Notes under the pieces: generated by a model | What the model was told of the DNA's origin: nothing | The model's input: the letters and a program-made list of their open reading frames with translations, nothing else | The model's database searches: none | Translations under genes and position numbers: made by a program | In this document: piece by piece, positions 1 through 7,049 of the stretch | How the letters are laid out: every line of letters starts with the position of its first letter | Numbering within the stretch: position 1 is the first letter of the stretch | Assembly: GCA_964508765.1 (NCBI GenBank) | Contig: CAZDVD010000069.1 | Location: 1 to 8,756, forward strand | Reading direction: 5' to 3' | Length of the DNA: 8,756 nucleotides | Source of the DNA: JABMPR01 sp964508765 | Lineage (GTDB): Bacteria > Fidelibacterota > UBA8477 > JABMPR01

Positions 1-855
1 GATTCATCTTCTGATGATTTCCTGGCCCTACAGAAGAATTTGAGAAAACACCAGCCTCGTAGAAAACTTCTGGGAGATCAGAAGGCGGATGGCCTATGGT
101 CCATCGATGGAAACACGATGGGTCTCAATGATTCTCAAATCCAAACGCTGCAATTACTCAAACAACTTGAGGTGTTGCACGAGCTACTTGATTTTTCGGT
201 AACCCATAGTCAAGAAAAGGTTAAGCTGGGGATGCGGGAAGTCCTGCGGAATTTAGCAGAACAAGAGTTACCCCTGCGCCTCCACCATCAGACACAGGCT
301 GTTTATCTGGCAATTATTTATCGGCTTGAAGGTAGCCCCATCATCAAACAGTTGATACGGGATTTGATTGCTCAACAGAATTCAGATGGGGGATGGTCCA
401 GTTTAGCTGATGAACCCACTTCTTGCTATTGGAGCACGCTTTTCTTTTTGTGGACCCTGGGGCAATCCGAAAATTTTCGTGAGAATAGAGCCATTAAAAA
501 GGGCTTGAAGTATATTCAGGCTAGGATGCTTTTCGATGGTGAAAGCAAACTCCTGCCCGGTATGCAAGTCTGGGATACTTTAATTTCTGGAACCAGTGGC
601 TTGAGCATTATCTCGGGAGGTACACTCAGATATTTGGAGACCATCAAATTAATCGATGGAAAAAACAGCGAACGTAAAACCTATAAATTGCTTGATTGGC
701 TCATCGATGCCCAACTGAAGACGGGCTTATGGCCCAGTATCGTCGGTCGGGATAAACAGGGTGACTTTGCTGTCACTTTACGGGTCCTAAATGTGTTGAA
801 ACATTTCCAGACCCAGCGTGTAAACGAAACACTCAAGTACGATTCAGATTTCTAA
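1..855 (+). CDS. Alpha/alpha-toroid (prenyltransferase/squalene-cyclase-like repeat) protein, 5' end outside the window
   Basis: The reading frame is open from base 1 to the TAA at 853-855, so the gene almost certainly begins upstream; the TTG at 40 is an unlikely start because it has no ribosome-binding site and no stop precedes it. The visible 284 residues show repeats of the kind that build alpha/alpha toroids. GDQKADGLW (bases 73-99) and QQNSDGGW (373-396) resemble the QW motif of squalene cyclases and prenyltransferase beta subunits, and AQLKTGLWPS near the C-terminus looks like a degenerate third copy. Each is followed by an amphipathic helical stretch. No catalytic DxDD motif is present in the visible part, so an active terpene cyclase is not supported; a binding or structural role is equally possible. 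The fold class is reasonably supported, the function is unknown. The stop lies 28 bases before lon, which suggests co-transcription. Confidence 0.7.
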   Translation, partial: DSSSDDFLALQKNLRKHQPRRKLLGDQKADGLWSIDGNTMGLNDSQIQTLQLLKQLEVLHELLDFSVTHSQEKVKLGMREVLRNLAEQELPLRLHHQTQAVYLAIIYRLEGSPIIKQLIRDLIAQQNSDGGWSSLADEPTSCYWSTLFFLWTLGQSENFRENRAIKKGLKYIQARMLFDGESKLLPGMQVWDTLISGTSGLSIISGGTLRYLETIKLIDGKNSERKTYKLLDWLIDAQLKTGLWPSIVGRDKQGDFAVTLRVLNVLKHFQTQRVNETLKYDSDF

Positions 856-883
856 TTATGAACAAATATATTCGGAGCAAACG

Positions 884-3262
884 ATGACAGATATAATCCC
901 TTCAACCACATTTCCAGTGATGCCCCTGCGCAACACAGTGCTTTTTCCTCAGCAGGTTATCCCGCTGTATATCGGAAGAGAACGCTCGTTGAAGCTTTTA
1001 CGTGAACTTCCCTCAGGGAAAAAAACCATTGTTGTCGTAGCACAACGTGAGGGTTCTGTAGAAAATCCAGAGGTCGGGGATCTTTTCGATGTGGGAACAA
1101 CTGCCTCGGTCATGAAGATATTGGATATGCCGGATGGCAGTCAAAGTGCTATTGTCCAGGGTGGCGAACGCGTCCGCATAAAAAATTACTCACAAACCGA
1201 TCCATATTTTAAAGCCAGCATTGAAGGTATTGAAGAAATCTATGATGCAGATCTGGAAACTGATGCCATGTCTGCCAATATTCGAACCCTGTTCCGTGAG
1301 CTTTCAAAAGTAGCTGACTATATTACCCAGGAACATATCTCCCTGCTTTCCAATATTCAGCACCCTGCCCGTCTGGTGGACCGTGCCGTTTCCATGATGC
1401 AGCTTTCCAATAGTGAGAAACAGGATATCCTGGAAGAAACTGATGTCACAGGGCGTTTGAAGAAGGCGACTGTCCTCATTAATCGGGAAATACAGCGCCA
1501 GGAAATTGGCGAAAAAATTCAGACAGAGGTCCAGGAAGAAATCTCCAAGAGTCAACGCGAATACTTTCTCAGAGAGCAGATGAAAGCCATCAAGAAAGAA
1601 TTGGGCGAGGATGATCAAACTCTGGAAATCAAGGAGCTGGAAGAGAAAATCCTCGAGGCGGGTATGCCAGAGGAAGCTCTCAAAGTAGCCAACAAAGAAA
1701 TTGATCGTCTCCAGAGAATTCCTCCTTCATCTCCTGAATACAACGTCTCTCGTACCTACCTCGATTGGCTGGTGGAATTGCCATGGAGCAAAGAAACTGA
1801 AGATCGAGTGGATATACAGGAAGCGTTGACTATTCTTGATAGAGACCATTACGGATTGAGGCGGGTTAAAAACAGGGTTCTTGAATTCCTTGCAGTTCGA
1901 AAATTAAAAATGGAGCAGAGTCCTGATGCACCAATTAAAGGTCCCATCCTGTGTTTCCAGGGTCCTCCAGGAACCGGTAAAACCTCGCTGGGTAAGTCCA
2001 TTGCCGATGCCCTCGGTCGAGAATTTATCCGTATTTCACTGGGTGGTGTGCGTGATGAGGCTGAAATCCGCGGTCATAGAAGAACCTATATCGGTGCTTT
2101 GCCTGGTCGTATCATCCAGGGACTGAAAAAAGCCAAAACACGTAATCCAGTATTCATGCTGGATGAAGTCGATAAATTGGGAACTGACTTCCGCGGTGAT
2201 CCAAGTTCGGCTCTTCTGGAGGTACTTGATCCGGAGCAAAACTTTTCCTTTAGCGATCACTATCTTGAAGTTACTTTTGATCTTTCCAAGGTCATGTTTA
2301 TTGCCACAGCAAACTGGCTGGATCCCATTCCCGGTCCACTCCGTGATCGTATGGAGATGATTGATTTCCCTGGATATATTGAAGAAGAAAAAATCCATAT
2401 AGCCAAATCCTATCTGATCCCCAAGCAGGTTACAGAGCACGCTCTGGAAGAAGAGCAGATCACCTTTATGGATACGGCTATTGCTGAAATAATTGGTCGT
2501 TACACCTACGAAGCTGGTGTGCGTAACCTTGAGCGTCAAATCGCCAATGTCTGCCGCAAGGTTGCCAGAGAGCGAGCTGAAGGAAATGAGAAACCGCGTC
2601 GCATTACCAGAAGCAGTATCACCAAGCTATTGGGGCCACCAAGACGCCACAGTGAAATTGCTGAACGTATGTCCAATTACGGTATTGTGATTGGTCTGGC
2701 CTATACAGCAGTGGGTGGAGATATTCTATTTATCGAAGCCATGAAAATGCCAGGCAAGGGTGGTTTGAAACTCACTGGTAAACTGGGCGATGTAATGAAG
2801 GAATCTGCCCAGGCAGTGTATTCATATATTCGCTCAAATGCCGCACGCTTTGATATCGATCCAGATTTTTACAAGAAATTGGATATCCATGTGCATATCC
2901 CTGCTGGGGCAGTTCCAAAAGATGGACCTTCAGCAGGTATTACCCTTTTTACTGCCATGATTTCACTCCTGACCGAACGACTGGTTAAGAGCAATCTGGG
3001 TATGACGGGTGAAATTACCCTCCGTGGCGCTGTGCTGCCTATTGGCGGAATTCGTGAGAAAGTCATGGCTGCCAATCGCGCTGGATTAACCACCGTCATT
3101 TTACCCAAGAAAAATGAAGCAGATCTTGTGGAGCTACCAGATCGGGTAAAGAAAGAGATGGAATTCAAATTCGTAGATAAGATTTGTGATGTTATCGAAC
3201 TCGCATTGGAACCAGTTGACGAAAAATCTGCCAAAAAGAGTAAAGCATTCAAGGCAAGTTAA
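884..3262 (+). CDS. lon: Lon protease (ATP-dependent serine protease, LonA type)
   Basis: Lon is a cytoplasmic homohexameric AAA+ protease that degrades misfolded and short-lived regulatory proteins. All parts of the 792-aa family architecture are present. The substrate-binding N-domain starts with FPVMPLRNTVLFP (residues 10-22), followed by a long helical, charged linker (about 190-280). The AAA+ module has Walker A GPPGTGKT (360-367), Walker B VFMLDEVD (423-430), a sensor-1 Asn (N477 in TANWLD) and arginine-finger candidates in PLRDRM (485-490). The protease domain carries the catalytic Ser683 in KDGPSAG and Lys726 in GGIREKV, the spacing expected for the Ser-Lys dyad. Length is close to E. 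coli Lon (784 aa), and nothing is missing. The C-terminal tail is Lys-rich. The ATG at 884 is preceded by GGAG (874-877) at a 6-base spacing. No heat-shock promoter can be placed in the 28-base gap, so expression probably comes from upstream. Confidence 0.98.
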   Translation: MTDIIPSTTFPVMPLRNTVLFPQQVIPLYIGRERSLKLLRELPSGKKTIVVVAQREGSVENPEVGDLFDVGTTASVMKILDMPDGSQSAIVQGGERVRIKNYSQTDPYFKASIEGIEEIYDADLETDAMSANIRTLFRELSKVADYITQEHISLLSNIQHPARLVDRAVSMMQLSNSEKQDILEETDVTGRLKKATVLINREIQRQEIGEKIQTEVQEEISKSQREYFLREQMKAIKKELGEDDQTLEIKELEEKILEAGMPEEALKVANKEIDRLQRIPPSSPEYNVSRTYLDWLVELPWSKETEDRVDIQEALTILDRDHYGLRRVKNRVLEFLAVRKLKMEQSPDAPIKGPILCFQGPPGTGKTSLGKSIADALGREFIRISLGGVRDEAEIRGHRRTYIGALPGRIIQGLKKAKTRNPVFMLDEVDKLGTDFRGDPSSALLEVLDPEQNFSFSDHYLEVTFDLSKVMFIATANWLDPIPGPLRDRMEMIDFPGYIEEEKIHIAKSYLIPKQVTEHALEEEQITFMDTAIAEIIGRYTYEAGVRNLERQIANVCRKVARERAEGNEKPRRITRSSITKLLGPPRRHSEIAERMSNYGIVIGLAYTAVGGDILFIEAMKMPGKGGLKLTGKLGDVMKESAQAVYSYIRSNAARFDIDPDFYKKLDIHVHIPAGAVPKDGPSAGITLFTAMISLLTERLVKSNLGMTGEITLRGAVLPIGGIREKVMAANRAGLTTVILPKKNEADLVELPDRVKKEMEFKFVDKICDVIELALEPVDEKSAKKSKAFKAS

Positions 3263-3273
3263 GGGGAGGAGAT

Positions 3274-3645
3274 ATGAATTGTCCCAAATGTAAGGGCTAT
3301 ATGAAAAGTATTGAGTTCGAGCATGTTCAGGTCGAACGCTGTACTAAGTGCTATGGAATCTGGTTCGATAGATTTGAACTTCAGGATTTAAAAGTGCTCT
3401 CAGGATCAGAAGTCATTGATATGGGTGATCCTGATGTCGGTAAGGAACAGAATCAGAACAGCGAAGCTATTTGCCCAAGATGTAATGTATTGATGCTACC
3501 GGAGTCGGATAAAAAACAACCACATATTCATTATGAACGTTGCCCTGAATGTAAGGGAGTCTATTTCGATGCTGGAGAATTCAGAGATTACAAAGAGTTG
3601 ACCATCGGAGAATTTTTTAAATCCCTTTTTACCCGAAATGGTTAA
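3274..3645 (+). CDS. Small protein with two tandem zf-TFIIB-type zinc ribbons
   Basis: This 123-aa protein has two copies of a four-cysteine zinc-binding unit. Cys3/Cys6 pair with Cys23/Cys26, and Cys67/Cys70 pair with Cys90/Cys93. The second CxxC of each unit is followed by the family signature: CTKCYGIWFDRFEL in the first and CPECKGVYFDAGEF in the second. That pattern (CxxCxGxWxDxxEL) is typical of the zf-TFIIB family of bacterial zinc ribbons, whose cellular role is mostly unknown. The acidic linker (about 41-64) probably separates the two domains, and the C-terminus has a short hydrophobic helix (IGEFFKSLF). No signal peptide or membrane segment is seen, so it is probably cytoplasmic. The ATG at 3274 has a strong GGGGAGGAG ribosome-binding site starting at 3263, only 11 bases after the lon stop, so it is probably in the lon operon. 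A role as a Lon partner or adaptor is possible from position alone and is not shown by the sequence. Confidence 0.88.
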   Translation: MNCPKCKGYMKSIEFEHVQVERCTKCYGIWFDRFELQDLKVLSGSEVIDMGDPDVGKEQNQNSEAICPRCNVLMLPESDKKQPHIHYERCPECKGVYFDAGEFRDYKELTIGEFFKSLFTRNG

Positions 3646-3656
3646 CAAATGATAAT

Positions 3657-3686
3657 TCCAGGCGAGGATTTTAATCCTCGCCTGGA
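3657..3686. repeat. Perfect palindrome / strong hairpin after the zinc-ribbon gene
   Basis: CCAGGCGAGGAT (3658-3669) is exactly complemented by ATCCTCGCCTGG (3674-3685). One more flanking T-A pair at 3657/3686 and one inner T-A pair at 3670/3673 extend the symmetry. In RNA this gives a GC-rich stem of at least 12 bp with a TTTA loop. It begins 11 bases after the stop of the zinc-ribbon gene. No run of T follows on either strand, so it is not a standard intrinsic terminator. It could still attenuate transcription, protect the 3' end of the upstream mRNA, or be one copy of a dispersed REP-like repeat. Confidence 0.75.
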
Positions 3687-3744
3687 TACACCCCTCATCA
3701 CAACAATTTCCTGGAGACCTATATTTGATAACTGGGAGAACTCT

Positions 3745-3892
3745 ATGACTCAAATCGCAGCTTATCTAAAACAGCAATTCAGTCGAACTCTCACCTGGCC
3801 ACTTTTTGGCGTGGGGATGGTTCTTATTATGATTGCGCTCTTCATTGGAGTCAGTGATAACCCACGAGGTGTTGGACTCACATATCTCGGTT
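3745..3892 (+). CDS. Small integral membrane protein, 3' end lost in the assembly gap
   Basis: I do not recognise the gene. I chose the ATG at 3745 because GGGAG (3734-3738) lies 6 bases upstream; the frame is open further back to an ATG at 3649, but that start would translate through the palindrome at 3657-3686 and has no ribosome-binding site. The 49 visible residues are a short polar and basic N-terminus (MTQIAAYLKQQFSRT), one clear transmembrane helix at about residues 16-36 (LTWPLFGVGMVLIMIALFIG), and then a loop SDNPRGVGLTYLG leading into the gap. The rest is in the N run. The frame that resumes after the gap overlaps the receptor gene antisense and is probably not part of this protein, because a terminator-like sequence comes first. 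The gene could have further membrane helices in the missing part. TATATTTG at 3720-3727 upstream resembles the -7 element of Bacteroidota promoters, but no matching upstream element is seen. Confidence 0.65.
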
Positions 3893-3992
3893 NNNNNNNN
3901 NNNNNNNNNNNNNNNNNNNNNNNNNNNNNNNNNNNNNNNNNNNNNNNNNNNNNNNNNNNNNNNNNNNNNNNNNNNNNNNNNNNNNNNNNNNN
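3893..3992. other. Assembly gap (100 N)
   Basis: Exactly 100 unknown bases, the usual placeholder for a gap of unknown length. The true distance between the membrane-protein gene and the end of the receptor gene is therefore not known, and small genes could be missing. The right-hand edge cuts what looks like a terminator hairpin. Confidence 0.99.
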
Positions 3993-4010
3993 CCGGGACC
4001 TTTTTTTATT
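3993..4010 (+). terminator. Right half of a probable bidirectional intrinsic terminator, cut by the gap
   Basis: The first bases after the gap are CCGGGACC followed by seven T and ATT. This is the usual 3' arm plus T tract of an intrinsic terminator for the + strand gene upstream. The matching 5' arm (GGTCCCGG), perhaps with an A-rich flank, would lie in the N run. Read on the minus strand, AATAAAAAAAGGTCCCGG is the 5' arm for the receptor gene, whose stop is about 17 bases away, so one hairpin would serve both converging genes. Only half of the hairpin is seen. Confidence 0.6.
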
Positions 4011-4026
4011 ACTTGGAATTCGACGA

Positions 4027-6879
4027 TCAGAAATTGATGGCCAATCCAAAGTTTGAACGACGAGGGGAACCAAAGTAGACTTCAGCATCGTCTGCTTTAT
4101 GATTTTTGCCGTCACCGCTATATGCATTGTAAGAACTATTATCAAGTGCATCAGAGACATAAACTTCATCCAGTGCATTGAACATATGGAAAAATACCTG
4201 GGCACCAAAACCGGCAACTTTAATTGGCAGATCATAGGTTCCGTGGATATCTAACACATTGTATGCGGGTACAATCCAGGTATCTGCACGGTCAGCTGGG
4301 TCAGTGGCGTCACCAGGAGTGAATTCACGATCGCCTGGATCCCAGTTGGAGTAGAAATTATCATGTATACGATAAGTTCCTGAGAGGGCTAAGCCCTTGA
4401 CTGGGAACAATGAGCCAGTAAGTGCATAGATTGTCTGGGGCATATCACCGACTTTGAGACCATCAAGTGCATAGGAATAATCTTCTGATGTCTGATGGAC
4501 GATATCCTTGTATGTTCCATCTGCATCACCATCATAGGTCCAGTTACCGATAGAAGCTGCAATATCCAGACGGAACATCCGCATCGGTTGAAAAGCAATT
4601 TCTGCTTCAAAACCTGTATGATGTTGATTTACACCAGTAAGGAAGATAATATCGGTGTCTCCACTGCTACCTTGTCCTGATGTAACCGAGCGAGTCAGAC
4701 TTCTGTCTTTCCAATCCGTGAGATAATAATTGAATTTGGTTGCGAGCATGCCGTTCAAAGCACTCATATTCAAACCAAACTCAGTTGAGATGAATTTTTC
4801 ATTGCTGGGATCTTTTGCCAGAGCAACGTTAATATCATCAATCACATTATCCAGGATTGGCACTTTTTGGACATAGCCAACGTTGGCAAATACATCGATG
4901 TCAGAGGTGACTTTAAATAAACCGCCACCTTTGGCCTGGATTGCTGATTGCCAATCTGATTCAATCAATACTTCACCATCATCTGTGGCATCAAAGCTGT
5001 AATTCTCTGCCATCTTGAAATGATCGGTAAGACCATATTTTACCATGGAATATCCACCCATTCCGTAGACGGAAAAGAGACCAACTTTATATTCAGCCTG
5101 GCCGAAGAATCCCAACCAATCAACAGTGTTGGTATTGTTATAATTGATGTTGTCACCCAATTTATTGCCACTGGCATTGGCGAAAGTAGCATCATAATCG
5201 AGTGTGCCATCAGTATTGTAAACATGATCGAACTCATTGTAAAAACCTGAGGTTTTGTATGCACCTGAGTAAGGATCATAATCAGCATTTACTGCATAGG
5301 TACCACCGAGTAAATCACGAACCTCGCGGGTATGTTCAATCTCAGCTGTTCTCCAATCGAGACCAACTTGCAGTTTAAGGGCATCACTCATATTAATATT
5401 GAGCTTGGAGATAGCGCCTACTGTCCACTGACGGTTGACACTGTTTCTCAGGTAACCCACAGACTGACCGGCAGCCTTGGTGTTACCCTTGCGGTCTACG
5501 GTGCCTTCGTTGATTTCAATGGTGGCGTCAAAATCAACGGCACGCGAAGGACCACTATAATCCCACATCATATCATCAAAAGTACCTGTACCACCACCTG
5601 AACCTCCAGAGAAGTAAAAGATGGAAGAAAGTCTCATCATATCATTCAGAGTCAGGTACCAGTTCAAGTTGACCTGAGGTTTATGATAATAATTTTCACT
5701 TTCATTCAGATAATCTGAAGCGTGACGGTCTACAGTTTTGTCGCCGTACATGTAAAAATACTGTTGACCTGTATAGCTTTCGCTTACTGTGTTCCAGTTC
5801 TCATTATAGAGTTGACCTCTATCTGATTGTGGAAATGCAGCAATACCACCTTCATCATAGTCATCCAGACCCTTGGCATAGCTACTATCAAAAGCAGCTA
5901 TATTCTGTGCATAGCGCATTTGACCGTGACGTTGTGGAGCACCAAGTGCATACAGCTCAAAGCGATTCTTATCGCTTAATGCGTAACTGGCTCCAAAATA
6001 ATATGCCCAGGCATCTGTCCAGGCTTTGTCGATAACGCCATCACCTGTTTTGCGAACAATAGTACCACTTAAAGCCAGAGGACCCACCATTCCGGTGTGA
6101 TAACTGGCAGTTGTTTTCATAAAACCGCCATCGCCCAATTCCTGTTTAACAACCCCACCTTTAGCATGGGTTGCAGGATCGGTGAGGATATTCATGGTTC
6201 CACCAATGGAAGGAGCAGCCAAGTTGACTGCGCTGAGACCACGCTGCATCTGAATGGAGGAAGTTGCATCTGCAACACCATCCCAGTTTGACCAGTAGAC
6301 CCAGCCATTTTCCATATCGTTAATGGGTACACCATTGATCATGATGGCAACGTTGCGCTGGTTGAATCCACGAACATTTACACGGGCATCACCAGCACCA
6401 CCACCTTGCTCAGTGGCATAAACACTTGGAGTGGTTGTCAACACCAGAGGAATGTCACGGGAGCCGAGACGAAGGTTTATTTCTTCTTTAGCAACATCTG
6501 TATAGGCTACAGGTGTTTCACGATTAGCACGGGAAGCAACGACCTCCAATGCTGACATTTCCAGAGCTTCACTGGTTAGAGCAAAATTCATGGTTGTAGC
6601 AATGCCGCTGGCAACCTGAGCACTTATTGTAACTGATTCATAACCAATCACAGAAGCTGTGACGGTATATGTACCGGCTGGAACGCCTTCAATAACAAAG
6701 GCACCTGACAGATCTGATGCACCACCATAGGGCTGGCCATCAACGATCACATTAGCGCCTGGAAGGGCGTCGCCTGTATTTCCGTCCGTAACGGAACCAG
6801 TAATGGTACCCTGTGCCAGGGCCATAGCTGGAATCATTACCGCAACGAGCAATACAGTAAATAGATAACGTTTACTCAT
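4027..6879 (-). CDS. TonB-dependent outer-membrane receptor with carboxypeptidase-regulatory-like N-terminal domain
   Basis: TonB-dependent receptors import scarce ligands (siderophores, vitamins, glycans, peptides) across the outer membrane using energy from TonB-ExbBD. This 950-aa protein is complete. It has a Sec signal peptide (KR, hydrophobic core, likely cleavage after ALA at residue 22). A CarboxypepD_reg-like beta-sandwich follows at about 25-103 (GSVTDGNTGDALPGANV, then GAFVIEGVPAGTYTV). A possible TonB-box region is LEVVASRANRETPVAYTDV (111-129). The plug is about 130-235 with VNVRGFNQRNVAIMINGVPIND, and the beta-barrel runs to the C-terminal Phe (NFGLAINF), the usual outer-membrane assembly signal. 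A glycine-rich loop (GGSGGGTGTF, 425-434) and several Asp/Asn/Tyr-rich segments are probably extracellular loops. The ATG has AAGGAGG upstream (6891-6897). No SusD-like lipoprotein, TonB or enzyme gene lies beside it, so the substrate cannot be told. Confidence 0.95.
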   Translation of the reverse strand: MSKRYLFTVLLVAVMIPAMALAQGTITGSVTDGNTGDALPGANVIVDGQPYGGASDLSGAFVIEGVPAGTYTVTASVIGYESVTISAQVASGIATTMNFALTSEALEMSALEVVASRANRETPVAYTDVAKEEINLRLGSRDIPLVLTTTPSVYATEQGGGAGDARVNVRGFNQRNVAIMINGVPINDMENGWVYWSNWDGVADATSSIQMQRGLSAVNLAAPSIGGTMNILTDPATHAKGGVVKQELGDGGFMKTTASYHTGMVGPLALSGTIVRKTGDGVIDKAWTDAWAYYFGASYALSDKNRFELYALGAPQRHGQMRYAQNIAAFDSSYAKGLDDYDEGGIAAFPQSDRGQLYNENWNTVSESYTGQQYFYMYGDKTVDRHASDYLNESENYYHKPQVNLNWYLTLNDMMRLSSIFYFSGGSGGGTGTFDDMMWDYSGPSRAVDFDATIEINEGTVDRKGNTKAAGQSVGYLRNSVNRQWTVGAISKLNINMSDALKLQVGLDWRTAEIEHTREVRDLLGGTYAVNADYDPYSGAYKTSGFYNEFDHVYNTDGTLDYDATFANASGNKLGDNINYNNTNTVDWLGFFGQAEYKVGLFSVYGMGGYSMVKYGLTDHFKMAENYSFDATDDGEVLIESDWQSAIQAKGGGLFKVTSDIDVFANVGYVQKVPILDNVIDDINVALAKDPSNEKFISTEFGLNMSALNGMLATKFNYYLTDWKDRSLTRSVTSGQGSSGDTDIIFLTGVNQHHTGFEAEIAFQPMRMFRLDIAASIGNWTYDGDADGTYKDIVHQTSEDYSYALDGLKVGDMPQTIYALTGSLFPVKGLALSGTYRIHDNFYSNWDPGDREFTPGDATDPADRADTWIVPAYNVLDIHGTYDLPIKVAGFGAQVFFHMFNALDEVYVSDALDNSSYNAYSGDGKNHKADDAEVYFGSPRRSNFGLAINF

Positions 6880-6890
6880 CTTCTTGTTTT

Positions 6891-6897
6891 CCTCCTT
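6891..6897 (-). promoter_or_regulatory. Ribosome-binding site of the receptor gene
   Basis: On the minus strand AAGGAGG is a near-perfect anti-Shine-Dalgarno match, 11 bases before the ATG at 6879. It fixes this start and suggests high translation, as expected for an abundant outer-membrane protein. Confidence 0.85.
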
Positions 6898-6925
6898 TTA
6901 GTGGACATACGATATTTGCAATGAC

Positions 6926-6946
6926 TGTGATAGACATCACGTGATG
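6926..6946. promoter_or_regulatory. Overlapping palindromes in the receptor leader (CRP/FNR-like site and CATCACGTGATG)
   Basis: TGTGATAGACATCACG (6926-6941) matches the CRP pattern TGTGA-N6-TCACA at nine of ten defined positions. It overlaps the perfect 12-base palindrome CATCACGTGATG (6935-6946). Both lie downstream of the predicted promoter, about 35-50 bases before the ribosome-binding site. If bound by a protein they would more likely repress; in RNA they could form a small hairpin. No regulator gene is in the window, so this is a candidate only. Confidence 0.35.
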
Positions 6947-7020
6947 AATAGGTTCCGCGGGGAATTTTTTCCCAGATGAACTCCATAAATTTACTTAAAA
7001 TTCTCCATCCATTACGGCGC

Positions 7021-7049
7021 AAGATATATTCACATTTTTTACCTGTCAA
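7021..7049 (-). promoter_or_regulatory. Sigma70-type promoter of the TonB-dependent receptor
   Basis: On the minus strand a perfect -35 hexamer TTGACA (7044-7049) is followed after 17 bases by TATCTT (7021-7026), which matches TATAAT at four of six positions. Transcription would start near 7014 and give a leader of about 135 nt before the ATG. The spacing is ideal and the orientation agrees with the gene. The -10 box is imperfect, and FCB bacteria often use other promoter motifs, so start mapping would be needed to confirm it. Confidence 0.6.

Noticed and set aside
858..887. A 9-codon mini-ORF (MNKYIRSKR) whose TGA overlaps the lon ATG
   Set aside because: The overlap could mean translational coupling, but it has no ribosome-binding site and is too short to distinguish from chance.
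2036..2539. A 167-codon minus-strand frame inside lon, and other long antisense frames in lon, the receptor gene and trhP
   Set aside because: They lie fully inside strongly supported genes in other frames, have no recognisable motifs or start signals, and are shadows of codon use.
3649..4056. A single 135-codon + strand gene running through the N gap
   Set aside because: Translation across N is meaningless, the start at 3649 would cross the palindrome, and the part after the gap lies on a terminator-like sequence and antisense to the receptor end.
6880..7014. Cobalamin riboswitch in the receptor leader
   Set aside because: No GCCACTG-type B12 box is present, and the leader is shorter than a usual cobalamin riboswitch.
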